A DNA stretch of 17,216 bases, taken from JACQCV01 sp964639675 (GTDB taxonomy: Bacteria > Patescibacteriota > Minisyncoccia > Phycocordibacterales > UBA12445). The translations under genes and the position numbers were made by a program. This document shows positions 6,387-14,391 of the stretch, one piece after another. The DNA lies in contig CAZXEK010000024.1 in assembly GCA_964639675.1 (NCBI GenBank), forward strand, positions 1 to 17,216, written 5' to 3'. The notes below the pieces were generated by a model that was not told the DNA's origin, made no database searches, and was given only the letters and a program-made list of their open reading frames with translations. Every line of letters starts with the position of its first letter. Positions within the stretch are counted from its first letter, which is position 1.

Positions 6387-6541
6387 TAATTTTTGTATCT
6401 GCTCACAAGGCTGAGTAGACGGAAGCCTAAAATTACTTTTATCGCGAATTTCCCTTATGACTCTCCGCAGGAAAAGTGATTTTAGGCTGGAGTGTTTGGG
6501 ATTTAGGGCATTACTCAGAGTTGTGAGCAGATACTAATTTT
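6387..6541. repeat. MITE-like nested palindromic element with flanking direct repeats
   Basis: The core is at about 6395-6534. Outer arms GTATCTGCTCACAA (6395-6408) and TTGTGAGCAGATAC (6521-6534) are perfect inverted copies. They continue, after two mismatched bases, with CTGAGTA (6411-6417) against TACTCAG (6512-6518), so 21 of 23 positions pair. An inner stem pairs 6424-6440 with 6472-6488, 16 of 17 identical with one G-T wobble. TAATTTT occurs directly at 6387-6393 and 6535-6541, as a target-site duplication would, though the sequence is AT-rich. There is no ORF inside. It lacks a terminal T run, so it is not a normal terminator. It fills most of the 192-base metG-tatD gap. Confidence 0.75.
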
Positions 6542-6555
6542 CCCATTTTATAATT

Positions 6556-7974
6556 CTAATCCTTCCTCAAAAAAAGTGGCGCGGGCATCTTGTTTTCCTT
6601 AATTGCCTTCAAAATCTTTTTGGAGGTTTCTGGCATAAAAGCAGAGAGCATCCGTGCGATCTCTGTAAGTCTGGATAAAAGATTTTTGACAATCTCTCTA
6701 GCTTTATCAGGATCTGTTTTAAACAAAGAGAACGGTCTCTCTTTTTGAATTATAGAATCAAGTTCAGAAATAGATGCCCAGATTAAATCCATAGCAGCCT
6801 TAAACTCGTAAGACAGAACCAACCTCTGAAAAACCATGCTCTCTTCCGGCTCCTTAATAACCGGCGGCTCTACAAAATAGTTCTCAGCCATTTTTAAAAT
6901 TCTGCTTGTTAAGTTTCCGATACCATTAGCCAATCCCGAATTATAAGCCTCCTTGAATCTTACTTCTGTAAAATCACCGTCTTCAAAGGGCGTTATTTCT
7001 CTGGTTAAAAAATAACGTAGGGCATCCGTGCCATACTTCTCCACCATCTCAAATGGATCTATAACATTACCTAGACTCTTACTCATCTTCCGTCCCCCGG
7101 AAGTTATAAAACCATGGATTACAATCTGTTTAGAGGGCGGGAGTCCAGCCGACATAAGCATCGCCTGCCACATAGCTGCCTGCTGGCGGATATTATCTTT
7201 ACCAGCAAACTGAACCACCGGCCACCAGAATTGGAACTTCTCTATATTATCGGGCCAACCAATTGCTGAAACATAGTTGACCAAAGCATCAAACCAGACA
7301 TACATAACCTGCGTTGGATCTCCCGGAACCGCCACACCCCAAGGCATCTTAGATGCAAGCCGCGATATCGAAAAGTCTAGGAGCTCGGTCTGAACAAAAC
7401 TTTTTACCTCATGAAATCGACTCTCCGGAACAACAAAATCAGGCTGCTCATTATAGAGCGATACCAGTCTTTCCTGATATTTTGAAAATCTAAAAAAATA
7501 GTTCTCCTCTTCTCTTAACTCAAGCTCCTTGTTGGGATGTACTGAACAGTGCAGATCTAGAAGCTCGGAATCAGTCTTCTCCAGTTCACATCCTACACAA
7601 TATTTGACCTTGTAATTCTTCTTATATATATCGCCATTTTTTTGACAAAGATTCCAAAATTCTTTGGCCGCCATAAGATGGTGTTCATCAGTCGTTCTGA
7701 TAAAATTATTGTAAGTCAAAGATAGCACCTCTTTCAGCCTATCAAATTTCTTGGCATAAAGATCTGTATAATCCTTAGGAGATAGCCCAGTCTCTATCGC
7801 CTTCTCATAAATCTTCTGTCCATGTTCATCTGTACCAAAATTAAAGAAAACTTCATACCCTAATCCCCTGTAGTATCTAGCAACCACATCAGCCTGAATA
7901 ATCTCTAAAGCAAAACCAATATGTGGCTCTGCATTAACATATGGTAATGTTGTTGTTAAATACAGTTTAGACAT
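6556..7974 (-). CDS. metG: Methionyl-tRNA synthetase
   Basis: This class I synthetase charges tRNA-Met with methionine. The HIGH motif appears as HIGF (His18-Gly20) after TTTLPYVNAEP, and the KMSKS loop is intact at 296-300 in GGRKMSKSLGN. The connective insertion carries one zinc knuckle: Cys126, Cys129, Cys143 and His146 (C-x2-C, then C-x2-H). The anticodon-binding helical domain covers about 345-472. At 472 residues it lacks the C-terminal EMAPII-like tRNA-binding domain found in E. coli MetRS, so it is the short form. It follows the AI-2E gene with eight bases between stop and start and no SD, so it is probably read from the promoter at 9066-9094. The MITE-like element lies downstream. 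Confidence 0.97.
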   Translation of the reverse strand: MSKLYLTTTLPYVNAEPHIGFALEIIQADVVARYYRGLGYEVFFNFGTDEHGQKIYEKAIETGLSPKDYTDLYAKKFDRLKEVLSLTYNNFIRTTDEHHLMAAKEFWNLCQKNGDIYKKNYKVKYCVGCELEKTDSELLDLHCSVHPNKELELREEENYFFRFSKYQERLVSLYNEQPDFVVPESRFHEVKSFVQTELLDFSISRLASKMPWGVAVPGDPTQVMYVWFDALVNYVSAIGWPDNIEKFQFWWPVVQFAGKDNIRQQAAMWQAMLMSAGLPPSKQIVIHGFITSGGRKMSKSLGNVIDPFEMVEKYGTDALRYFLTREITPFEDGDFTEVRFKEAYNSGLANGIGNLTSRILKMAENYFVEPPVIKEPEESMVFQRLVLSYEFKAAMDLIWASISELDSIIQKERPFSLFKTDPDKAREIVKNLLSRLTEIARMLSAFMPETSKKILKAIKENKMPAPLFLRKD

Positions 7975-7982
7975 TTTTAAAA

Positions 7983-9059
7983 TTAAGCCTGCTCTCTCTC
8001 ACTAAAAAGTTTTTTTCGTTGTTCAAAATCACTAACCAGTTCCATTAAGACAGCCGCAACTGGAACAGCCAACACAGCCCCCCATAAGCCAGCAAACTTA
8101 AGCCCTGTAATAATACCCAGAACGACAAGAAGTGGCGGAACACCCACTATCTTTCTTACAACTAAGGGGTAGATAAGATGATTCTCAAATTGTTGAATAA
8201 TCACATAGAATCCAAAAACCATAAGGCCTAATGTCGGCCCCTGCGTGAAAGCAACAATGATACCTGGAGCGGCAGCCAAGATTGGCCCGAAGACAGGAAT
8301 AATCTCAAATACACTAGCGAATATTGCGAGAGCTAAAGCGTAAGGCACCCCAAGAATTGAGAGCCCTAAGTAAACGAAAACCCCTATCAATAACCCAAGT
8401 AGAATCTGCCCCTGCATCCAAAGACCAATTTTACGTTGAGATCGCTTCCAAAGATCAATTAGATATTTTTCATACTTAACATGACTTACCAAACGAAGAA
8501 AGTTTTCTATTCCACCCTCCTGAACTGAAAGATAAAAAGAGATAACTATTATTAGAAGTAAACTAACTATCCCACCGAAGAAAAACTTGGCTGTCTCAAC
8601 CACACCACTTGTTGTACTTTCGGCCACATTGCCAAGTGTTGGCAATATATCTTCTAAAGATAAACTATTCACCAAACTGTTCTTAAAATTATCAAGTAAA
8701 ACTGCCGGCCCAGATGACACATAATCATCGAAATTTATTCCACTTATATACCTAGGTACGTTATTCACAAGCTTAAATAAATCGTCAAAAACTAACGGAA
8801 AGAACCAACCCATTAAACCAAAAAGCAGCACAAAAGTCATAATATATATGATGATGACGGCTGGCACCCTAGGCATCTTCCATCCTACAAACCAAGCAAT
8901 TAGTGGTTCTATGGCAGAAGCAATGACTATCGAAGTCAAGATGATCAAAACAAGATCTCGCAAATAGTAGATAGCCCAAAAGAACAAAAGTAAGAGTACT
9001 CCCCGAACTATCGTCCCCGTAGTAATAGAGATATTTATCTCACCATTATCATTCTTCAC
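7983..9059 (-). CDS. AI-2E family (PerM/TqsA-type) membrane protein
   Basis: This 358-residue polytopic membrane protein belongs to the AI-2E/PerM transporter superfamily. Members are reported as exporters of autoinducer-2 or as ion antiporters; the substrate here is unknown. Hydrophobic segments are visible at about 18-33, 35-56, 64-88, 161-181, 214-237, 242-271, 278-300 and 308-345, matching the usual arrangement of three helices, a soluble loop (about 90-155), then the rest. The conserved SVFEIIPVFGPILAAAP region (about 250-266) and the GLWGAVLAVPVAA region (about 327-339) are present. The start is GTG at 9059; no in-frame ATG lies near. A strong promoter ends six bases before it, so the transcript is predicted to be leaderless. 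metG follows after eight bases. Confidence 0.92.
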   Translation of the reverse strand: MKNDNGEINISITTGTIVRGVLLLLFFWAIYYLRDLVLIILTSIVIASAIEPLIAWFVGWKMPRVPAVIIIYIMTFVLLFGLMGWFFPLVFDDLFKLVNNVPRYISGINFDDYVSSGPAVLLDNFKNSLVNSLSLEDILPTLGNVAESTTSGVVETAKFFFGGIVSLLLIIVISFYLSVQEGGIENFLRLVSHVKYEKYLIDLWKRSQRKIGLWMQGQILLGLLIGVFVYLGLSILGVPYALALAIFASVFEIIPVFGPILAAAPGIIVAFTQGPTLGLMVFGFYVIIQQFENHLIYPLVVRKIVGVPPLLVVLGIITGLKFAGLWGAVLAVPVAAVLMELVSDFEQRKKLFSEREQA

Positions 9060-9065
9060 TGTCCA

Positions 9066-9094
9066 ATTGTACTATAAATGTAAAATTTTGGCAA
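9066..9094 (-). promoter_or_regulatory. Promoter of the AI-2E family gene and metG (predicted leaderless)
   Basis: On the minus strand TTGCCA (9089-9094), exactly 17 bases, and TACAAT (9066-9071) each match the consensus at five of six positions. Six bases then separate the -10 box from the GTG start at 9059, placing the transcription start on the start codon. The -35 box and spacer lie within the 3' end of the upstream peptidase gene. Confidence 0.7.
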
Positions 9095-10340
9095 AGGGCT
9101 CTTCCTTATCAAATGGACCGATCAGAGCAAGATTCAATTTTTTATCAGTGAAAAGAGCTGCGGCCGCTTTCTTTATATCTTTAGCCGTGACTTTCTCAAT
9201 CTGTTTAGCAAACTCTAGAGGATCATCAATGGGCTTCTTAAGAATCTCTTGTCCACCATAATAGTTAGCGACTGCATCTGAAGTTTCCAAACCAAGGATA
9301 ACATTGCCAATCATAGAGTCCTTAAATATCTGAAGCTCTTTGTCTGTAATTACATTCTTAGAAATCTTTTTACACTCATCCAAAATTGCTTCGATAACGT
9401 CATAGACACGACGATTGTCTACGCCAACTGCAATTGCTAAATAGCCATGGTCAGTAAAAGTGTCGTTATATGATCTTACATAATAGGCCGCACCCATCTC
9501 CTCTCTTATTCTCTGGAATAATCTAGAACTCATACTACCACCTAAAATATGTGCCAGTAGTTCAAAAATATAGTTTCTCTCATCATAAACGTCGTACGCC
9601 CGCAGAGCCAATACAAGATGAGTCTGATCAGATTTCTTATACCTAACTAAAACTCCAGGTTGATCCTGTATCTCTTTGGTTTTAATTTTACTAAACTTCT
9701 TACCCTCAATTACATTTTTAAATTTAGCCTCTACTTTTTTAAAAATATTATTTTCATCAAACTTCCCCGCTACTACTACAGTTGTTGCAGACGCCACATA
9801 ATGCTCCCCACGATATTTCAAAAAGTCAGCCTTGGTTAAAATCTTGATTGTCTCCTTTTTCCCAGCGATAGACCAACCAGCTGGCTGATCACCATAAAGA
9901 AGCTCCGTAATTAAATCTTGCACTTTTTTTTGGGGCAGATCTTCATACATATTTATCTCCTCTATGACAACACCCTTCTCCTTCTCAATTTCACGCTCTT
10001 CAAAAAGTGGATTCTGATAAAGATCGGCAACAATATCTAGGGCCTTATCAAAGTGCCTTGCTTGAACCTTGGCATAATAACCAGTATATTCATGACCAGT
10101 AAAAGCATTGTATGAGGCCCCCAACGAATCTAATTCACCACTTATATCTATGGCTTTGGGCCTACTAGTTGTACCCTTAAAACAGATATGTTCCAAAAAA
10201 TGGGACAGCCCATTTATCTCCTTGGTTTCATATTTTGACCCAGCTTCGACTAGAACCAAGATCGTTGCAGCCAGGCTATCTTTATTTGGGACAGAAATTA
10301 TTCGGAGTCCATTTCTTAAAACCTTCTTTTTGTAATTCAT
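9072..10340 (-). CDS. M16-family zinc peptidase (processing-peptidase/YmxG-like)
   Basis: This 422-residue member of the pitrilysin family belongs to the single-chain bacterial group related to the mitochondrial processing peptidase beta subunit and B. subtilis YmxG/MlpA. The inverted zinc motif HFLEH is at 47-51, and 75 residues later Glu127 in VVIEEIN supplies the third ligand: His47, His51 and Glu127, with catalytic Glu50. The second half carries the partner R/Y motif in SSRLFQRIREEMGAAY (about 272-287). There is no signal peptide, so a cytoplasmic role in peptide degradation is likely. I chose the ATG at 10340 because AGGA lies eight bases upstream; a TTG at 10370 and an ATG at 10349 are in frame but lack a site. 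It lies 86 bases after glyS, possibly with its own leader. Confidence 0.93.
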   Translation of the reverse strand: MNYKKKVLRNGLRIISVPNKDSLAATILVLVEAGSKYETKEINGLSHFLEHICFKGTTSRPKAIDISGELDSLGASYNAFTGHEYTGYYAKVQARHFDKALDIVADLYQNPLFEEREIEKEKGVVIEEINMYEDLPQKKVQDLITELLYGDQPAGWSIAGKKETIKILTKADFLKYRGEHYVASATTVVVAGKFDENNIFKKVEAKFKNVIEGKKFSKIKTKEIQDQPGVLVRYKKSDQTHLVLALRAYDVYDERNYIFELLAHILGGSMSSRLFQRIREEMGAAYYVRSYNDTFTDHGYLAIAVGVDNRRVYDVIEAILDECKKISKNVITDKELQIFKDSMIGNVILGLETSDAVANYYGGQEILKKPIDDPLEFAKQIEKVTAKDIKKAAAALFTDKKLNLALIGPFDKEEPFAKILHL

Positions 10341-10348
10341 TCCGGACA

Positions 10349-10377
10349 TCCTAACATAGATCTCCGTCAAATGTTAG
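10349..10377 (-). promoter_or_regulatory. Shine-Dalgarno site and overlapping hairpin before the M16 peptidase
   Basis: AGGA (10349-10352) lies eight bases before the ATG at 10340. In the RNA, CUAACAU (from 10371-10377) can pair perfectly with AUGUUAG (from 10351-10357) over a 13-base loop. The stem covers the first bases of the AGGA site, so it could reduce initiation. The stem is AU-rich and short; regulation is only a possibility. Confidence 0.4.
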
Positions 10378-10426
10378 ATTTGCAACTTTTGATATTATGT
10401 GTCGAAATATTGATCTAAATGTGGGG

Positions 10427-11809
10427 CTAAATTTTAGATTTAAGCAAAAATACAATCTCGTTGATTTTAATCCTCTCTTGATTACCGGTGTCCCTATCCC
10501 GCAGGGTAACTGTATCATCGACTAAACTATCAAAATCTATTGTTATACAAAAAGGTGTCCCGATCTCGTCCTGCCTTCGATAACGTTTACCGATATTACC
10601 GTTATCATCGAAAATGATTGGCTGAATCTCTTCATTTAGAATATCAAAAACCTCTCTGGCTTTTTCTACAAGTTCAGGTTTATTTTTGAGTAGAGGAAAG
10701 ACTGCCGCTTTAACTGGTGCAAGAGCTGGTTTAAATTTTAGATAAACTCTCTTTTCCCCACCCATTTCATCTTCGTTATAGGCATCACAGAGAACGGCAA
10801 GAAAGAGTCTACTAACTCCGCCCGAGGACTCGACAATGTGTGGGACAAACTTTTCATTTGTAATCGGATCTTGATAGGACAAGTCCTCACCCGAACCCCT
10901 GGAATGCTGTGTCAGATCATAATTACCACGCGCGTGAACCCCCTCCATCTCGTCAAACCCCCACGGGAAATTATATTCAATATCGTAAGCCTCCTTAGCA
11001 TAGAAAACCAGATTGTCATGTTTTTTCCATCGTAAGTTTTCTTCCTTAATTCCCAAACTTATTATTGCCCTCCATCTATATTCTTTCAATTTTTCATACG
11101 AGGCCATCTCATCTTCTGGTCTGACAAAATATTGCATCTCCATCTGTTCAAACTCACGCAACCTAAATAAAAACTGCCTCGGAGAGATCTCATTTCTAAA
11201 AGCTTTGCCAATTTGAGCAATACCAAATGGTAATTTCAAATGTAGTGAGTCAACAACATTTTTAAAATTTACATAGATCCCCTGACAAGTCTCCCCCCTT
11301 AAATATGCTGGTACCGAATTTGAATCAGTAAAATCACCGAGGTTAGATTTAACAAGCAAATTAAACTTCCTAATTTTTGTAAAATTTTGCTTCCCGCAAT
11401 TGGGACATTTAACTTTACCCTTATTCGTCTCAAAAAGTTGACTGATCTCCTCTTCAGATATCTTCTCATCGGCAGAAACGCCAATCTCACTTAAAACCTT
11501 ATCCACCCTAATTCGGGCATGACATTCTTTACACTCGGCCATAGGGTCAGAAAATCCCTTGGTGTGACCAGATGCCTCCCAAATTTTCGGGCTCATAAAG
11601 ATCGCCGAATCTAGCCCGACAATATCTTGTCTTTTGTAAACCATCCACTTCCACCAATGCATCTTGAGATTATTTTCTAGCTCAACACCCAGTGGTCCGA
11701 AATCATAAACACCCGCAAAGCCACCGTAAATTTCAGAGCTTGGATAAACAAAACCGCGCCTCTTACAGAGAGAAACAATTTTATCCATTAAATCTTTTTT
11801 TTCTTCCAT
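10427..11809 (-). CDS. glyS: Glycyl-tRNA synthetase, single-chain (dimeric) type
   Basis: This class II synthetase of the alpha2 type, found in archaea, eukaryotes and some bacteria, is distinct from the bacterial GlyQ/GlyS tetramer. It charges tRNA-Gly. Motif 1 lies near GGFAGVYDFGPLG (about 29-41). The insertion has a Cys-x2-Cys pair at 93/96 and another at 135/138, a likely zinc ribbon. Motif 2 is FRNEISPRQFLFR (204-216). The glycine-pocket segment HARGNYDLTQH is at about 292-302. Motif 3 is ESSGGVSRLFLAVL (327-340). The anticodon-binding domain covers about 355-460 and includes RDRDTGNQERI. The length of 460 is normal. It begins five bases after the preceding 645-residue gene with no SD, so it is probably translationally coupled. 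A recO-glyS neighbourhood also occurs in Firmicutes. Confidence 0.97.
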   Translation of the reverse strand: MEEKKDLMDKIVSLCKRRGFVYPSSEIYGGFAGVYDFGPLGVELENNLKMHWWKWMVYKRQDIVGLDSAIFMSPKIWEASGHTKGFSDPMAECKECHARIRVDKVLSEIGVSADEKISEEEISQLFETNKGKVKCPNCGKQNFTKIRKFNLLVKSNLGDFTDSNSVPAYLRGETCQGIYVNFKNVVDSLHLKLPFGIAQIGKAFRNEISPRQFLFRLREFEQMEMQYFVRPEDEMASYEKLKEYRWRAIISLGIKEENLRWKKHDNLVFYAKEAYDIEYNFPWGFDEMEGVHARGNYDLTQHSRGSGEDLSYQDPITNEKFVPHIVESSGGVSRLFLAVLCDAYNEDEMGGEKRVYLKFKPALAPVKAAVFPLLKNKPELVEKAREVFDILNEEIQPIIFDDNGNIGKRYRRQDEIGTPFCITIDFDSLVDDTVTLRDRDTGNQERIKINEIVFLLKSKI

Positions 11810-11814
11810 CTCTT

Positions 11815-13752
11815 TTATTTTAGAACGACGCCATCCTCGTTAGGTTTGAGCTCTGGATCTGTATTGAGTTGAATATTTAGAGACCGCCTAACACTCTTGG
11901 TCTCTGTGCCAGTAAATAGATCGACACCAGAAATGGTAGCATCAGAGATCAAAACCGGAAGTTGGCCACTCTGACTAATGCTAGGTGTGAAGCCAATCTG
12001 GAAAGCAACCTCCCTGCCCTTAGAGATTATCCCACTGCCGGCTTTGATGTCACCGACCCTCCAGACAATCTCTCCTCCAAGTTGGTTGTAAACAATGTCT
12101 TCGCTTTGTGGTGAAAAGTTGCCGAGCCATCGAACGTAAGAAGGAAGCGCCGCCCTAACCACGACATCTTTGACATCGTTAGAAGAGTTAATAACAGGCC
12201 AGATGATTGTATATGTCGTCTCCTTATCTAAAACTGGCGGCAATGCCCCGCTATTTTTAAATGGTCCAACATAATATACCGCACGTGGAGTTAGTTGCAA
12301 GTCAGACAACAATTTTATCCTTCTACTTATACTATTCTCAACAATCGACTCAGACTCTCTCCCCTCAGCAAACCTCGTTCCTCTAAAAGTAGCATCGAGG
12401 GTAAGCCAAGGATTTTCAGATATAGATCTGCGTCCTCCAATCAACGGTAAAAAGGTAAACGAAAAACTCTGATTGCCAGTTTGTCCTGATTCTATTGACT
12501 GGGGAAAGTTGCCATTTAATCTGTCCCAAATAATAACCCCATCTACTGATCGAAAGAACCCCTGCCCGGCAGTAACTGAAGATTTGTTCAAGGTCTCGCC
12601 ATTAATTTTTACAGAAAGTTCAGCATTTAAAATTTTCACTGGCAAATTATTGGTCCAACCGATATCTCCACGAACTACCTCACCACTAAAAGCGATATAA
12701 TCACCATTAGACCCATCACCATTTAGAGCAATACTCATCCCGATAAATGGCTTCTTAATAATCACAGACCCTAAAGAGGAACCATAGGGCACGCTGACCT
12801 CATTATCATCCTTACTACCTCTGGTACCAGCGGACGCTCTGAACGTTTTCACCTCGCCATCCTGTCCCTGCATAGAACCACGAAGACGAATCGATCTTTG
12901 GCCCTTAACCAAAAGATCTCCAAGTGCCCATAGATTATTGCCATAAACTGGCACCGGATTTGCATCCTTAAAAATAAACCCTGATGGATAGGCCACCTTG
13001 ACGATCACATCCTTAAGAACTTGACTCGAGTTAGAATTAATCTTTACATTAAGATCCATCTCCTTACCAAAACTTGTATCTCCCGGCAAATCAAGCGAAA
13101 GTGAAAGTGGTGAAGAACTAATAAAGATTTTATAAATCTTCTCTTTAATGAAAGTGGCATTAGAACCCTCTGTCCTGTATTCTAGAGTGATCTTAATCTC
13201 CTCCTCGCTATTTTCTTCACCAAATAAAACCGCCTTAACACTCTCATTAACAACACTATTCTGTGTCACCACCCCCAGCTCTTTAGTATACCTATTTGAA
13301 ACTGTACTACCGCTACTCTTTGGGACCTGTGCACTTTCCGGATATTCAACGATAAGCTCCGCGAATTTAAGATCCGTATTGTTTTTATTACCGACAAGAA
13401 TCTGTAAATTAAACTCCTCGCCACCCTTAATAGAAATTGGGCCGGAGACAGAGAGATCAATGTTGTCCGTAGAAACGATATTTGAACCAGCCAGCAAAAA
13501 ATAGGCAGAAATACCTAAAGCACTTAGAAAAAAGATGGCAGAAAAGATAAGCAACGTTCTTAAGACTGGTGTTTTAATGTCGTTAGCTCTTTTCATGGTT
13601 GAAATATCTTCTGCGCCCTCCCAAGCATTTTTAACATCATACTCTACGGGGGCAAGCCTGGCCCGCTCCGTTTCGCTACTTATGGGCTTACTAGCATACA
13701 AACGTTTTTCTACCCTTTTTATACTGCTGTCTTGATTATTATTTTCTCTCAT
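11815..13752 (-). CDS. Membrane-anchored protein with DUF11-like repeats, function unknown
   Basis: No function can be named for this 645-residue protein. The N-terminal 60 residues are charged and probably cytoplasmic (net basic up to the membrane segment). One hydrophobic helix follows at about 63-89, with no lipobox or cleavage site, so it looks like a type II anchor. The rest (about 95-635) would be extracytoplasmic: Ser/Asn/Gly-rich and beta-rich, with repeated segments of Ig-like or DUF11 character, such as NKNNTDLKFAELIVEYP near 122-138, VLKDVIVKVAYPSGFIF near 245-261 and VKDVVVRAALPSYVRW near 536-551. Each has the form of a strand leading to a (Y/L)P-x-(G/Y) turn. No catalytic motif is visible. 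It lies 27 bases after recO and five before glyS, so it is embedded in a housekeeping operon. A structural or adhesive surface role is inference. The start ATG has AAAGG immediately upstream. Confidence 0.85.
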   Translation of the reverse strand: MRENNNQDSSIKRVEKRLYASKPISSETERARLAPVEYDVKNAWEGAEDISTMKRANDIKTPVLRTLLIFSAIFFLSALGISAYFLLAGSNIVSTDNIDLSVSGPISIKGGEEFNLQILVGNKNNTDLKFAELIVEYPESAQVPKSSGSTVSNRYTKELGVVTQNSVVNESVKAVLFGEENSEEEIKITLEYRTEGSNATFIKEKIYKIFISSSPLSLSLDLPGDTSFGKEMDLNVKINSNSSQVLKDVIVKVAYPSGFIFKDANPVPVYGNNLWALGDLLVKGQRSIRLRGSMQGQDGEVKTFRASAGTRGSKDDNEVSVPYGSSLGSVIIKKPFIGMSIALNGDGSNGDYIAFSGEVVRGDIGWTNNLPVKILNAELSVKINGETLNKSSVTAGQGFFRSVDGVIIWDRLNGNFPQSIESGQTGNQSFSFTFLPLIGGRRSISENPWLTLDATFRGTRFAEGRESESIVENSISRRIKLLSDLQLTPRAVYYVGPFKNSGALPPVLDKETTYTIIWPVINSSNDVKDVVVRAALPSYVRWLGNFSPQSEDIVYNQLGGEIVWRVGDIKAGSGIISKGREVAFQIGFTPSISQSGQLPVLISDATISGVDLFTGTETKSVRRSLNIQLNTDPELKPNEDGVVLK

Positions 13753-13779
13753 CCTTTACTAACTATTTTAGCATATCTA

Positions 13780-14367
13780 TTACAGGTGACTATGCATGAG
13801 AGAGTTATTAATCTGTTTCAGGGCCAGAGACTTAGTAATATCATCAACTTTCAAGAGGTCAATCTCCCAAACGAAAAAGTCAGCTAAGTAATTCAACCGC
13901 TTCTCTCTTGGAACGTAACCCAATTTCTGCAATATCCGAAAAACTAAAATGATCTCTAATATTCCGAGCTCCAAGCGAGACAATCTATTCTCTCCGATTA
14001 ATCCTATCGCTCCATTTATATCTTCAAAGATTCTACCATCCTTTTCCTCACCCCTAATCAATCTTTTAAGTAGAGCGAAAATTCTACAGACCATCTGAAA
14101 AATCTCCTTGTCCTTATATATTGAATTAAAATCGTCTAATCTCTGAACATTAACTATCCGCCAAAAATCACGCCCCTTAACCAAAGAAATTTTTCCAAAA
14201 GAGTAGTCCTGTAAGCCATACCGAAGTTTGGAGTTAATCTTTCTTACACTCTGGGCCATCGCTCTAATTAAACCTAAATCAAAAGTAAAAAGATCGAGAA
14301 ACCGATTAGCTTCACCGACATTTTTGCTTGCCAGAACCCATCCCTCTGTTTGATATATATGGTACAA
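13780..14367 (-). CDS. recO: DNA repair protein RecO (short form)
   Basis: RecO anneals single strands and, with RecR, loads RecA onto SSB-coated DNA in the RecF pathway. The N-terminal OB fold (about 1-80) is recognised from YQTEGWVLASKNVGEANRFL and the following LFT-x-GLIRAMAQSVRK. The LRYGLQDYSFGKISLVKGRDFWRI segment (about 48-71) is also typical. A helical C-terminal domain covers about 85-195. At 195 residues it is shorter than usual (about 240-250), and the CxxC-type zinc site of many RecO proteins is absent. The start appears to be TTG at 14367; no in-frame ATG is near, and the conserved TEG segment falls at the usual distance. It lies 24 bases after ileS. SSB, its normal partner, is encoded at 4517-4975. 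Confidence 0.9.
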   Translation of the reverse strand: MYHIYQTEGWVLASKNVGEANRFLDLFTFDLGLIRAMAQSVRKINSKLRYGLQDYSFGKISLVKGRDFWRIVNVQRLDDFNSIYKDKEIFQMVCRIFALLKRLIRGEEKDGRIFEDINGAIGLIGENRLSRLELGILEIILVFRILQKLGYVPREKRLNYLADFFVWEIDLLKVDDITKSLALKQINNSLMHSHL

Positions 14368-14391
14368 AAAATTTAAAGTTAAAAAAGAAAA

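Noticed and set aside
6395..6534. The large palindrome as the rho-independent terminator of metG
   Set aside because: Its arms are not followed by a T run on the minus strand, the outer stem spans 140 bases, and it has a direct repeat at its borders. A repeat or RNA element fits better.
13148..13504. Plus-strand open reading frame of 118 codons opposite the 645-residue membrane protein
   Set aside because: It is Ser/Leu/Thr-rich low-complexity translation, as expected of an antisense frame, without a start signal. The minus-strand frame has the membrane anchor and repeats and fits the operon spacing.
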